This document shows, in pieces, positions 1-7,884 of a stretch of 34,637 nt of DNA (position 1 is its first letter; each line of letters starts with the position of its first letter). The notes below the pieces were generated by a model that was given only the letters and a program-made list of their open reading frames with translations, made no database searches and was not told the origin of the DNA. A program made the translations under genes and the position numbers. This DNA comes from Microcaldota archaeon (GTDB lineage Archaea; Micrarchaeota; Micrarchaeia; Micrarchaeales; CABMGC01), in NCBI GenBank assembly GCA_021848025.1, contig JAJZND010000013.1, forward strand, positions 22,174 through 56,810, read 5' to 3'.

Positions 1-1327
1 GATTCCCGCTTGCTATCGCTTCCATGCTGACCTTTTTATTCTCTTCAGGTATGGCCTTCACAATCAGGCTTATGGGCTTCTCCACGAAGAAAAGCCTCTT
101 TGCGTTTTTCTCTATGAGCCTGCGGTTTATGCTCAATAGCGCCTCTATGCTTGAGACGCTCTCTGACTTTCCCATGCCAAAGCTAAGCGCAAACTCCCTG
201 ATGGCTTCAGGCTTTACGCCTCTCTTCCTCAGGGCAGCTATTGTCGCCAGTCTGACGTCGTCGAAACCGGATATAAGCCCTTCTTTTATCATCTCCCTTA
301 TCTTCCTCTTTGAGGTAACATTGTTTGCTATCTCGACTATTGCAAAGCTGGTTATCCTCGGCTTCCTGAGCCCGAGCGCATCAAGGATAGCATAGTATAG
401 ATTGTCCCTCATCTCATACCGCTTGTCCCTGAGAGTGTCGGTTATTCCGTTTATTGAATCCATGATTGGAGTGCAGAAGTCGTATGTAGGCCAGACGGAA
501 TACTTATCTCCCTGCCGGTAATGCCAGGCTTTCTTTATCCTGAAGAGGGTGGGATCGCGCATCGTAGTATTTATCGCTTTTATATCTGAGTTAAAACGCA
601 GTATAGCTTCATTCTCATTGAATTCCTTTTTCATCATCTTGTCCCAGAGCTCCATGTTCGTGCTTGCATTCTGCACCTTGTGCTCGCATGGTATTCCGGA
701 TGCCCTGCCTTCCTTTATCTTTTCACCATCGCATAAGCACACATATGCTTTGCCGCCCTCGATCATTGCGCGGGCATAGTTGTATAGTATAGGTATGCTA
801 TCGCTCGCATAATACTCCTTGTCGAATTTGACGCCAAGCCACTCCAGGTCCACTTTGATCGCATCTACAAACTCCTGTTTTTCATTCTCCGCGTTTGTAT
901 CGTCAAAGTAAAGCAACAGTTTCCCATCGTAGATGCTCCTAAGCCTGTCTTCTATAAATATTGCTTTGGCATGACCGAGGTGCAGGTAGCCGCCCGGTTC
1001 CGGAGGAAATCGGGTAATGAATCTGCCTTTTTCTGCCCCAGGTATCGAGAAGTTATGCTTTGACGAACTCTCTGCCTTTGCCTGCCTTTCGGCTTCAAAC
1101 TCTTCCTTATAGAAGCTCGCTTCCTGCACTATCCCTTCCTTGCCGAGCATGTTTACTTCTTCCACAATCTTCCCAACTTCCCCGTAGAGCGTTTGCATTT
1201 CATTTTTGAGCTCGGGAAATTTTGACAGGACCTTTCCAAGCACAGCACCTGTGCTTGCGGTGCCGTACTCTGATGCATTTTTTAATGCTATCTTCCTTAT
1301 CTCCTGCCTTAGAGCACCGCTTTCCAT
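1..1327 (-). CDS. gltX: Glutamyl-tRNA synthetase, archaeal type (3' end outside window)
   Basis: Charges tRNA-Glu with glutamate in the cytoplasm. I translated the minus strand from the ATG at 1327; the frame stays open to the window edge, so about 442 N-terminal residues are seen and the C-terminal anticodon-binding part is missing. The class I signature HLGHAKA lies near residue 115 after RFPPEPGGY, and the second signature appears as TSKRK near residue 336. The roughly 100-residue extension before the HIGH motif is typical of archaeal and eukaryotic GluRS/GlnRS rather than bacterial GluRS. The gene starts 6 bases after the stop of the membrane protein at 1334-1948, so the two are probably cotranscribed. 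A GlnRS identity is less likely because archaea normally make Gln-tRNA by amidation. Confidence 0.95.
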   Translation of the reverse strand, partial: MESGALRQEIRKIALKNASEYGTASTGAVLGKVLSKFPELKNEMQTLYGEVGKIVEEVNMLGKEGIVQEASFYKEEFEAERQAKAESSSKHNFSIPGAEKGRFITRFPPEPGGYLHLGHAKAIFIEDRLRSIYDGKLLLYFDDTNAENEKQEFVDAIKVDLEWLGVKFDKEYYASDSIPILYNYARAMIEGGKAYVCLCDGEKIKEGRASGIPCEHKVQNASTNMELWDKMMKKEFNENEAILRFNSDIKAINTTMRDPTLFRIKKAWHYRQGDKYSVWPTYDFCTPIMDSINGITDTLRDKRYEMRDNLYYAILDALGLRKPRITSFAIVEIANNVTSKRKIREMIKEGLISGFDDVRLATIAALRKRGVKPEAIREFALSFGMGKSESVSSIEALLSINRRLIEKNAKRLFFVEKPISLIVKAIPEENKKVSMEAIASGN

Positions 1328-1333
1328 CTTTAT

Positions 1334-1948
1334 TCAGCCTTTGATGAGTTTCATGCTGTATATTGAGCCGTTCTGAGTTACCAGCGCCAGTATCCTGACG
1401 CTTATGCTGTTGGAAGGGCTGGAATTAAGTTGCTGAAGTACTGTCTCTTTTCTGAAGCTTGCAGGAACAAGAAGGTTATAGCTTTGTGAATTTATTACAA
1501 GGCTTACCGTAGGCGGAACGGTGACTATCGCTCCTCCGTAGAACTTCGTGCAGTTAAAGTAAGCCTGGCTCATGTTTTTGGCTATGTACCCGTAGAGCTG
1601 CCTGCCTGTCATATTCCCGGATTGCGAAAGCGCCAATAGTATAGAACTTGAATTGACAGAGGAGTAGAACAGGGTATCGTTGTCAGAGAGCGGAACCACT
1701 GCCGCTTTGACTGCATTTATTGCCGGAATGGCATTTGGCACGCATTCAGAAGTCGCCAGGAGCGTATAGTTGTATCCGATTACGATAGTATTTGCATTGC
1801 CTGAAGCATACACTGTTTGCGGAACAGTGGTGGTTGAAGCCACAGTAGTTGCAACTGAACCTGTGCCTCCGAATGCCGCATATGAGGTAAGGAAGGCTAC
1901 GGCTAAAAAGAGAAGCACTATGAATTCTATTGCACGTTTTTTGTCCAT
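1334..1948 (-). CDS. Membrane-anchored extracytoplasmic protein, unknown function
   Basis: About 204 residues from the ATG at 1948. An upstream in-frame ATG at 2014 would add 22 residues in front of the lysine-rich start and is less likely. MDKKRAIEF is followed by one hydrophobic helix (about residues 8-26), then a Thr/Ser/Val-rich linker and an outside domain with several N-glycosylation sequons (NYT, NDT, NSS, NMT, NMS, NCT). Two cysteines, in TSECVP and YFNCTK, could form a disulfide. No family recognised. It sits directly upstream of gltX in one likely operon; this says little about its role, because DPANN genomes often mix small surface proteins into housekeeping operons. Confidence 0.75.
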   Translation of the reverse strand: MDKKRAIEFIVLLFLAVAFLTSYAAFGGTGSVATTVASTTTVPQTVYASGNANTIVIGYNYTLLATSECVPNAIPAINAVKAAVVPLSDNDTLFYSSVNSSSILLALSQSGNMTGRQLYGYIAKNMSQAYFNCTKFYGGAIVTVPPTVSLVINSQSYNLLVPASFRKETVLQQLNSSPSNSISVRILALVTQNGSIYSMKLIKG

Positions 1949-2089
1949 CGTAAACACATCCGAATCAGGAAAGCTGCTTTCCACTAAGATAGAAACATAT
2001 AAATTACAGAGCAAACTTAGATAAATGTATTTTTAAGACATTGTTCAGTTATTCCATACTTTAAAACTTTCTATTTGAAACGTGATTAA

Positions 2090-2785
2090 ATGAGTTTCAG
2101 CGATGGAGATTTCGTAAAGATACAGTACAATTTATGGAGGGCTTCAGACGGCGAGCTTATACAGACAACAGACAGAAAATTGGCTGAAGAAAAGGGGATA
2201 TACAAAGAAGATAGGAAATATGTGCCGCAGCTGGTAGTTGTAGGAAAAGGAAACCTGCTAAAAAGCATTGATGCTGTGCTGAAGGAGATGAAGATAGGCG
2301 ATGAAAAGAAGATAGAACTTGAAGCCAAAGATGCCTATGGGGAGAGAAGCAAGGACCTTGTGCAGGTAATGCCTCTTTCTGAGTTCAAGAAGAGAGATAT
2401 GGATCCTTATCCAGGCATGCAGGTAGACCTTGACGGAACTATAGCGACAGTAGTGAGCGTCAACTCTAGCCGCGTTATGGTAGATGCAAATCACCCGCTT
2501 GCAGGACAAAAGCTTGCTTACGAGATAAAGGTTGTAGAGAAGGTGGAGAAGGAGAGTGAGAAAATCAAGGCTCTGGCGGAATCATACGATCTTTCTGTAG
2601 ACGGCGTTGAGGCGTCCCCAGAAACGGTAAAGGTAAGATTTGGCACAGAAATTAAAAAGGATGCAGATTATTTCTTGAACAAATCAAGGTTCACTGCAGC
2701 AGTTATGGAGTATATGCCTGGAGTGAAGAAAGTAGTCGTTGAAGAAGAGTACGCAAGGGAGAAATCCGAAAACAGTAAAAATTAG
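2090..2785 (+). CDS. FKBP-type peptidyl-prolyl cis-trans isomerase, long archaeal form
   Basis: Speeds prolyl isomerisation and probably acts as a cytoplasmic folding chaperone. 231 residues. The N-terminal part (about 1-90) carries the split FKBP fold with GDFVKIQYNLW, then VVGKGNLLKSIDAVLKEMKIGDEKKIEL. An insert-in-flap domain follows (about 90-140, VMPLSEFKKRD...PGMQVDLDGT), and the conserved NHPLAGQKLAYEIKV closes the fold as in SlyD. The extra C-terminal 75 residues match the domain added in longer archaeal FKBPs such as Methanocaldococcus FKBP26. The gene is divergent from the membrane protein/gltX pair and convergent with spt4. Confidence 0.9.
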   Translation: MSFSDGDFVKIQYNLWRASDGELIQTTDRKLAEEKGIYKEDRKYVPQLVVVGKGNLLKSIDAVLKEMKIGDEKKIELEAKDAYGERSKDLVQVMPLSEFKKRDMDPYPGMQVDLDGTIATVVSVNSSRVMVDANHPLAGQKLAYEIKVVEKVEKESEKIKALAESYDLSVDGVEASPETVKVRFGTEIKKDADYFLNKSRFTAAVMEYMPGVKKVVVEEEYAREKSENSKN

Positions 2786-2803
2786 AAGTGGGAAGAGAAG
2801 CCT

Positions 2804-2992
2804 TCAATCGTTTATGTTAAGGGCGTATGTTCCGTTTACCTTTATATCTAGCTTCTTTGCGAGTTCTGATTTTTCATAGTCAAGGATTACTATATAGCCA
2901 TTCCATTTGGATGTAAGGTCGGACTTGCCGCAGATAGGGCAGACATCTCCCTGCGCTATTATTACCCTGCAAGTTCTGCACGCTTTTTCCAT
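2804..2992 (-). CDS. spt4: Transcription elongation factor Spt4 (RpoE'')
   Basis: Small zinc protein that partners Spt5 on RNA polymerase and raises processivity. 62 residues. Four cysteines in two pairs (C5, C8 and C18, C21; CRTC and CPIC) form the zinc site, followed by the typical SKWNGYIVILDYEKSELAKKL core and the GTYAL ending. It follows rpo7 by 13 bases, the usual archaeal order rpo7-spt4. Confidence 0.95.
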   Translation of the reverse strand: MEKACRTCRVIIAQGDVCPICGKSDLTSKWNGYIVILDYEKSELAKKLDIKVNGTYALNIND

Positions 2993-3005
2993 ATATACTA
3001 CCTAT

Positions 3006-3593
3006 TCATTTCCTCCTTGGCCCGCGTTTTTCCTGGGGCTTCTTGGAAGGTACCTTTGGCTCTTTTAGCCACTCTGGCTTTCCAAGGCCTTCAGGTCTCA
3101 TTGTAAGCGCTATCTTTGTATCCTTTATATTGTTCTTCATGCTTACTGTTGAAACTTTTGCATAGACATTATCTCCCTTCTTCAAGCTCCTCCCCGTATT
3201 CCTTAGCACGAACATTGCAGATTTTCTGTCGTAATTTATGAAATCATTCGTTATCTGCGAAAGATGCACAAGGCCATCGAGCGGTCCCAGCCTTACAAAG
3301 GCGCCGAATTCAACCAGCTCAGAAACTTCTCCTTCGACTACCTCATTAACCTCAAGATTGAATGCCAGCACGTCAAACCTCACGTCATGGTGAGTAGATG
3401 GGTCTCCAGGCAGGATCACTCCGTCACTTATGTCGCGGATGTTGAAAACAGATAGTATCACGCCTATATCCTTGTCAAGCGTCCTCTCGTACTTGCTCTT
3501 GAGTATCCCATATGCTGCTTCATTGAGATCCTCTCCGAAATGGCTGGGAGGCAGGCTTATTGTATCCTTTACGCTGTATATGTAGTACAACAT
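3006..3593 (-). CDS. rpo7: DNA-directed RNA polymerase subunit Rpo7 (RpoE)
   Basis: Stalk subunit of archaeal RNA polymerase, homologous to eukaryotic RPB7, which pairs with Rpo4 and binds emerging RNA. 195 residues. The N-terminal RNP-like domain (about 1-80, MLYYIYSVKDTISLPPSHFGED) is followed by an S1 domain (about 82-165, VVEGEVSELVEFGAFVRLGPLDGLVH). The tail is basic and Pro/Lys/Arg-rich (KKPQEKRGPRRK), slightly longer than in many homologues. It lies between the PIN gene and spt4 in one minus-strand operon. Confidence 0.96.
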   Translation of the reverse strand: MLYYIYSVKDTISLPPSHFGEDLNEAAYGILKSKYERTLDKDIGVILSVFNIRDISDGVILPGDPSTHHDVRFDVLAFNLEVNEVVEGEVSELVEFGAFVRLGPLDGLVHLSQITNDFINYDRKSAMFVLRNTGRSLKKGDNVYAKVSTVSMKNNIKDTKIALTMRPEGLGKPEWLKEPKVPSKKPQEKRGPRRK

Positions 3594-3643
3594 TTCACCC
3601 TAATAAATAGCATTATATTATTGTGACTAGAATTTATAAAACT

Positions 3644-4015
3644 TTACTTAATATAGCCCTGCATACTAAGACTGAACGCTTTTATCCCTTTTTCCTTCAG
3701 TTTCCTCCTTAATGCAGTATCATTGGTGCAGACGTCGCATTTAAGCGTAAACGCCTTCCTTAGTATCCAGGAATCAACATATCCTGAGCCATCTTCAACT
3801 TCTATACCGTGCTTCCTTATTAACTCTATGCCCGTCCTGGCGTATCTTGCATATCTACCTCTTCCTGCACTTATTCCCTTAAGCTCGTTGACTACGCCTT
3901 TAGATACGATTGGCTTGTATGAAGGCTCATATGCAAGTATTGCGTTGAAGACGTCAGACCGGTGGGAGAGGCCGAATATTATTGAGCTTGTATCCACTAT
4001 TATGAACTGCGGCAT
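3644..4015 (-). CDS. PIN-domain nuclease, Fcf1/Utp24-like
   Basis: Single PIN domain of 123 residues, a predicted metal-dependent RNase. Visible acidic residues are D8 in IIVDTSS, E44 in VVNELKG, D81 in YVDSWILRKA and D97 in TNDTALRRKLKEKG, which match the four acidic positions of active PIN domains. In many archaea a PIN gene of this type lies beside eIF2-gamma and rpo7, and its eukaryotic relative Fcf1/Utp24 cuts pre-rRNA; a role in rRNA processing is therefore an inference from family and position. It is the first gene of the PIN-rpo7-spt4 operon. Not a VapC toxin by context, since no antitoxin gene lies next to it. Confidence 0.88.
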   Translation of the reverse strand: MPQFIIVDTSSIIFGLSHRSDVFNAILAYEPSYKPIVSKGVVNELKGISAGRGRYARYARTGIELIRKHGIEVEDGSGYVDSWILRKAFTLKCDVCTNDTALRRKLKEKGIKAFSLSMQGYIK

Positions 4016-4035
4016 AGGTTTATATAAGCTTAATT

Positions 4036-4047
4036 AAATATAAAAAA
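4036..4047. promoter_or_regulatory. TATA-like element between divergent PIN and uppP genes
   Basis: AAATATAAAAAA on the plus strand (TTTTTTATATTT on the minus strand) lies about 25 bases before the PIN start at 4015, as expected for a leaderless archaeal mRNA. It is about 45 bases before the uppP start and may serve both directions. Confidence 0.5.
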
Positions 4048-4087
4048 TGGTAAATTAAGGCTTAGCTTCAGGAATCTGGTTTATTTG

Positions 4088-4957
4088 ATGTTTACTCTAT
4101 GGCACTTTATAGTATCGGTAATTTTAGGCCTAGTTCAGGGCATTTCAGAGTGGCTGCCAGTAAGTAGCAAGACCCAGGTGCTCCTCGCGTCCTCTTATTT
4201 ATTGCACCTTACCTATTCCCAGGCTTATACTTTTGGACTCTTTATGGAGATAGGCACGGTCTTTGCCGCCATAATATACTTCAGGAAAGAGATATGGTCA
4301 TTGATACGTGTCATATTGCTTAGAGGCACAGAACACGAAAAAAAATTGTTCGTATACGTGCTACTGGCAACGGTAATGACCGGCATAATAGGCGCTCCTC
4401 TTTACCTATTTGCAGATTCTTTAAAGGCAATACCGCTGTACCTGCCCATGATAATAATAGGCATCGTGCTTATAGCTGATGCTTTCTTCATAAGGCATTC
4501 GCGCCGCAGGCAGCGGGAGGGATACAACACAAGGAAGTTCGAAAACCTGGGACTGAAGGATTACATAATAATAGGCATTATGCAGGGCATTGCGGCCCTG
4601 CCGGGTGTCAGCAGGTCCGGCATAACTACAAGCACTATGTTTCTAATGAAAATAGAGCCTGATGAGGCATTCAGGCTCTCCTTCCTGATAGGCATCTTCG
4701 CTTCTGTTGCTGCTTTTGGACTTACTGTTATCGTCAGCCACCAGAATGTATCTGCTGCGCTTGCCGGAATAGGGTTCGCAGGTATTGCAGTTGCAATAGT
4801 TGTTTCAGCAGTCTTCAGCATCTTCTTTATAGACTTCCTGATAAAGATAGCCGGCAGGTCCAGGATAGTTTATCTTGTTGCTGCCCTTGGAATCCTGGCG
4901 ATTGCAAGCGGGATAATGCTAGCCTTTGTGCCTGCCTGGGCTGCTGCGGCGTCTTGA
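4088..4957 (+). CDS. uppP: Undecaprenyl/polyprenyl-diphosphatase UppP (BacA family)
   Basis: Integral membrane enzyme that removes one phosphate from polyprenyl diphosphate, recycling the lipid carrier used for surface glycan assembly; in archaea the carrier is probably dolichol-type. 289 residues from the ATG at 4088 (a TTG lies one codon earlier). Both family signatures are present: QGISEWLPVSS near residues 18-28 and PGVSRSG near 171-177 with the catalytic arginine. About eight hydrophobic segments are visible. It fits with the many glycosylation sequons in surface proteins of this window. Divergent from the PIN gene; monocistronic. Confidence 0.94.
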   Translation: MFTLWHFIVSVILGLVQGISEWLPVSSKTQVLLASSYLLHLTYSQAYTFGLFMEIGTVFAAIIYFRKEIWSLIRVILLRGTEHEKKLFVYVLLATVMTGIIGAPLYLFADSLKAIPLYLPMIIIGIVLIADAFFIRHSRRRQREGYNTRKFENLGLKDYIIIGIMQGIAALPGVSRSGITTSTMFLMKIEPDEAFRLSFLIGIFASVAAFGLTVIVSHQNVSAALAGIGFAGIAVAIVVSAVFSIFFIDFLIKIAGRSRIVYLVAALGILAIASGIMLAFVPAWAAAAS

Positions 4958-5012
4958 CTTTGTTGCATTTACAAATCATTTGCCCATAGCTGGGAAAGAG
5001 TTATATTTGTAT

Positions 5013-5034
5013 TACTGCAGACTTTATACTGCAG
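5013..5034 (+). promoter_or_regulatory. Direct repeat TACTGCAG x2 around a TATA-like core, before the Fe-S scaffold gene
   Basis: TACTGCAG at 5013-5020 and again at 5027-5034, with ACTTTA between, 14 bases apart. CTGCAG is itself palindromic. The pair spans a weak TATA-like ACTTTATA about 55 bases before the scaffold gene. It looks like an operator, but no regulator is known to me for this sequence. Confidence 0.35.
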
Positions 5035-5083
5035 TGCTAATTTGCTTAATTCCATTTGTTATGCGGCTAATGATTAGCAGGGT

Positions 5084-5497
5084 ATGTTGAGTATGGAAAT
5101 GGATATGTATGCTGAGACCCTCATTGAGGCTTATGAACACCCTAAGAATAAGGGTGCTCTTGAAAAGCCGACAGTTTCAATGGATGAGGAGAACATCTCA
5201 TGCGGTGACAAGATAACCGTGTATTTAGAGGTAGATGCCGGGCGCATAAAGGAGATAAAATTCCAGGGATCAGGATGCATCATCTCAATGGCCTCTGCCG
5301 AGCTGCTTATGGACGAGCTCAGGGGGAAAAGCCTTGACGATGTAAAATTGATGACAAAAGGAGACCTGCTAAAGATAATAAATATAGATCCGGGACCGGT
5401 AAGGATGCACTGCGCTACCCTTGCGCTGCGCGCAATTAAAAAGGCTGTTTTTGCCTATCTTCATGAGCCATTGGACTCTTCAACGAAAGAACTTTAG
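5084..5497 (+). CDS. Iron-sulfur cluster scaffold protein, IscU/SufU type
   Basis: Builds Fe-S clusters on three conserved cysteines and hands them to target proteins in the cytoplasm. Up to 137 residues; ATGs at 5084, 5093, 5099 and 5105 are all in frame, so the exact start is open. Motifs: ISCGDK (C40, D42), GSGCIISMAS (C65) and RMHCATLALRA (C110), the NifU-N/IscU set. The CGDK form is the usual Asp-containing first motif. No cysteine desulfurase gene is adjacent. The stop lies 3 bases from the convergent alaX stop. A DUF59/MIP18 protein at 23318-23620 is a possible partner. Confidence 0.9.
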   Translation: MLSMEMDMYAETLIEAYEHPKNKGALEKPTVSMDEENISCGDKITVYLEVDAGRIKEIKFQGSGCIISMASAELLMDELRGKSLDDVKLMTKGDLLKIINIDPGPVRMHCATLALRAIKKAVFAYLHEPLDSSTKEL

Positions 5498-5500
5498 GCT

Positions 5501-6214
5501 CTATTCTATCTTTATCTCGATCCTCTTCCTGTGCGCACCCTTGTTCTCAAAGCTGCTCAGCTTTATGGCGCCTATTTCACTTGTATTCCTTACATGGGTG
5601 CCTCCATCAGCCTGCAAATCCACTCCCTCTATCTCAACTACACGTATGCTTGCAAGGCCCTTGATAAGCTCTTCTCCTGGCTGTGTCCTGATCAAGCCTG
5701 GAAAGGATGCTGCCTCTTCTTTCGTAAGCAGCCTTGAAGTCACTGCATGCCTTTCATCTATGATGGACTGCGTTTCTTCCACTATCTTGATCCCTAATTC
5801 ACGGTTGAGCTGCGGAAAATCAAAATCTATGTGAGCTTTGTCAGGATAGAGCATGTTTCCGGTAGACTTTCCTCCGTATTTTTTAAGCACAAGAGAGCTT
5901 AGTATGTGGATTGCTGTATGGTATTTCATGAGCGAATATCTTCTTCTCCAATCTACCTTCCCGATTACCTTGCCGCCTGGTTTTATACCCGCGTTTTTAT
6001 CTAGTATATGCACTATGTCCTCTCCTGATTTCCTTACATCATTGACTTTATAAGGCATGCCGTCCACTAAAAGCTCTCCAGTGTCATTAGCCTGTCCGCC
6101 GCCTGTTGGATAGAATGCGGTTTTGTCAAAGATTACACCTTCCGGGATCACGTTGACTACGCTTGCCTCGAATTCCTTTATATATGCGTCTTTCCAGTAC
6201 AATTTTTCTGTCAT
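5501..6214 (-). CDS. alaX: Alanyl-tRNA editing protein AlaX (AlaX-M)
   Basis: Stand-alone hydrolase that removes mischarged serine or glycine from tRNA-Ala. 237 residues, the size of the AlaX-M class, which keeps a glycine-rich domain (PTGGGQANDTG, residues 36-46) before the editing core. Zinc ligands: HTAIH (H99, H103) and the second motif GGTH (H207). The position that is cysteine in the CxxxH motif of AlaRS reads Asp here (ADGGTH, D203). I believe other AlaX-M proteins also show this, but did not check. Single gene, convergent with the Fe-S scaffold gene. Confidence 0.93.
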   Translation of the reverse strand: MTEKLYWKDAYIKEFEASVVNVIPEGVIFDKTAFYPTGGGQANDTGELLVDGMPYKVNDVRKSGEDIVHILDKNAGIKPGGKVIGKVDWRRRYSLMKYHTAIHILSSLVLKKYGGKSTGNMLYPDKAHIDFDFPQLNRELGIKIVEETQSIIDERHAVTSRLLTKEEAASFPGLIRTQPGEELIKGLASIRVVEIEGVDLQADGGTHVRNTSEIGAIKLSSFENKGAHRKRIEIKIE

Positions 6215-6495
6215 GAAATCATGCGAAATGAAAATCAGAGACTCTCTTTTTCATCACAATTCAGAAATACCTCGTCTCATCATCTTAGTAATAATGTATT
6301 GGCATAGCTATTAACTTTTCCGGCTAGTCTGCACGGCACAGGAAAGGGCAGGCAGACATATAAAGGCAGAGCCCTTATCCCTTCGCTGCCGCTTGTTTTT
6401 CTGGTAGTGATAATAATAACAGGTTATATTCTCTTGGTGCACAGGCAAGCATAAAAACAGCACATTACATGTCTCTGCACACGTTTAGATATTGT
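6215..6495. other. Intergenic stretch without a supported gene
   Basis: 281 bases between alaX and the nre gene. A TATA-like CATATAAAG lies near 6357-6365 on the plus strand. Downstream is a short hydrophobic reading frame (residues such as PLVFLVVIIITGYILLV) that ends in TAA near 6451 but has no ATG. I see no RNA fold that I can name. Confidence 0.4.
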
Positions 6496-7707
6496 TCAGT
6501 GGCTCATGAGACTTTTCTGGTAAAGCAGGTGTTTGAGCAGCGTGCTGTTCTTTATCCATGCATTAACAGGTATGTCCATCTTCTTTGAGACGTAGTTGAG
6601 AACGCCCTGCAGGCTCTCCATTACCATAGGTTCTCTTTTCAGTGCCTGCCTTACGTGCTCCCTGACGTTCCATACGCCGACAGGCATTATATATCCGGAG
6701 TGCACCTCTCGCAGTATCAGGACCTTCGCCTGCCTCTTGAGCTTTTCAAGAAGCTCGCTGACTGCAAGCCTCGCAGCATAGTAGCATCCGCCTATCTCAG
6801 CATAGGTCTTCCTTCCAGTGTAAGGTTCATAGGATGCGCCCATGTCTATAGTGGTGCTGTCAAGGTTCCAGGTAGTATTCGGATACCAGGCTTCTATGGA
6901 TTCATACTCCCATGAGCCGGGCACCATTATTATCAGCCATCTATTGTCAAGGGCAAGATTCTCAAAGACCCGTACCGCATCTATCTCAGGATAGCTCTTT
7001 ATGGACTCCAGCTTGTGCTTTGACAGCGTATCGTCAGTTGCAGTTATGCTCCATCTTGTCGGTACAAATTTTCTTCTGCCGCCTTTCCCCAGCAGGCCCG
7101 CGGCAAGAGCTTTCTGTATTTTGGAGACCACCAGACCTTTTTCGTAAAGCTCTATTATCGCATTGCTTGCTCCAAGATCCGTATCCAGATATGCGCTTTC
7201 AAGATCCCTGTCTGCACGCACGTTTCCCAGATTCATAGATGCAAGTTTGGCGCTTGGTCCGAAAGGCTGGCTATGCTCATCGAAGCTTATGCGTGATTCG
7301 GGCTTTTTGGAGAACTGCACGTCTACTTCGGTAAATTTCTCCGCCAGCGCTATCTCCTTTACCATCTCCTCAATGCGGCCATTATCCACGTTGTTTATTC
7401 TGGTAAGGTGCATGCCGCGTATAAGCATTGAACGCATCTCAACTATTTCAGGTATTGTTTTTCCAACCCATTTCTCAGGCATGCCCATGAAAGAGGTATC
7501 GCCGACTCTTGGCGGCACAAGCGGTCCTATATATACATTTGGATATCCATACCTGCCCACAAAAATATCCGGAGGCGATGAGCCGTAAAGCTCATTGCCC
7601 TTTATCAGCTCAACCGCTTTTGACCGATAATAGCGCTTGAGAAACTTTGAATCGCGCATATTCCTGTAGACGGAATACGAGCTTACAATATCGTAAGGCT
7701 GTTGCAT
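6496..7707 (-). CDS. Nre-family DNA repair protein
   Basis: Archaeal Nre proteins act in repair of DNA damage and can bind PCNA. 403 residues from the ATG at 7707 (MQQPYDIVSS); an open frame runs 40 codons further up but reads unlike a protein. A TATA box (CTTTTATAAAG on the minus strand, about 7730-7740) sits about 25 bases upstream of 7707 and supports this start. Family segments are SPPDIFVGRYGYPNVYIGPLVPP, RISFDEHSQPFGPSA, FVPTRWSITATDDTLS and IGGCYYAARLAVSELLEKLKRQAKVLILRE. The N-terminal zinc finger of NreA is absent, and the C-terminus (YQKSLMSH) is at most a degenerate PIP box, so PCNA binding is doubtful. Confidence 0.88.
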   Translation of the reverse strand: MQQPYDIVSSYSVYRNMRDSKFLKRYYRSKAVELIKGNELYGSSPPDIFVGRYGYPNVYIGPLVPPRVGDTSFMGMPEKWVGKTIPEIVEMRSMLIRGMHLTRINNVDNGRIEEMVKEIALAEKFTEVDVQFSKKPESRISFDEHSQPFGPSAKLASMNLGNVRADRDLESAYLDTDLGASNAIIELYEKGLVVSKIQKALAAGLLGKGGRRKFVPTRWSITATDDTLSKHKLESIKSYPEIDAVRVFENLALDNRWLIIMVPGSWEYESIEAWYPNTTWNLDSTTIDMGASYEPYTGRKTYAEIGGCYYAARLAVSELLEKLKRQAKVLILREVHSGYIMPVGVWNVREHVRQALKREPMVMESLQGVLNYVSKKMDIPVNAWIKNSTLLKHLLYQKSLMSH

Positions 7708-7884
7708 GCATGAAACTTGGATTATGAACTTTATAAAAGTTGGCAGGCAAGTTGTTTGTTGCGATATAACCCTTGAAATGCATATGGGTATCTTTATCTT
7801 CTTGCTCCTAGCATCCAGAATACACAATTTAATCCATGTCCCGGCAATATGCCTTTTCTCTGGCAGCCTTTATGTGCATAACAG

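Noticed and set aside
3644-4015. VapC toxin of a toxin-antitoxin pair
   Set aside because: There is no antitoxin-like gene next to it, and the rpo7-spt4 linkage fits the conserved Fcf1-like archaeal PIN gene.
6358-6451. Short hydrophobic reading frame after a TATA-like site in the alaX-nre gap
   Set aside because: It has no ATG; the only start would be a GTG giving about 16 residues. Not enough for a gene call.
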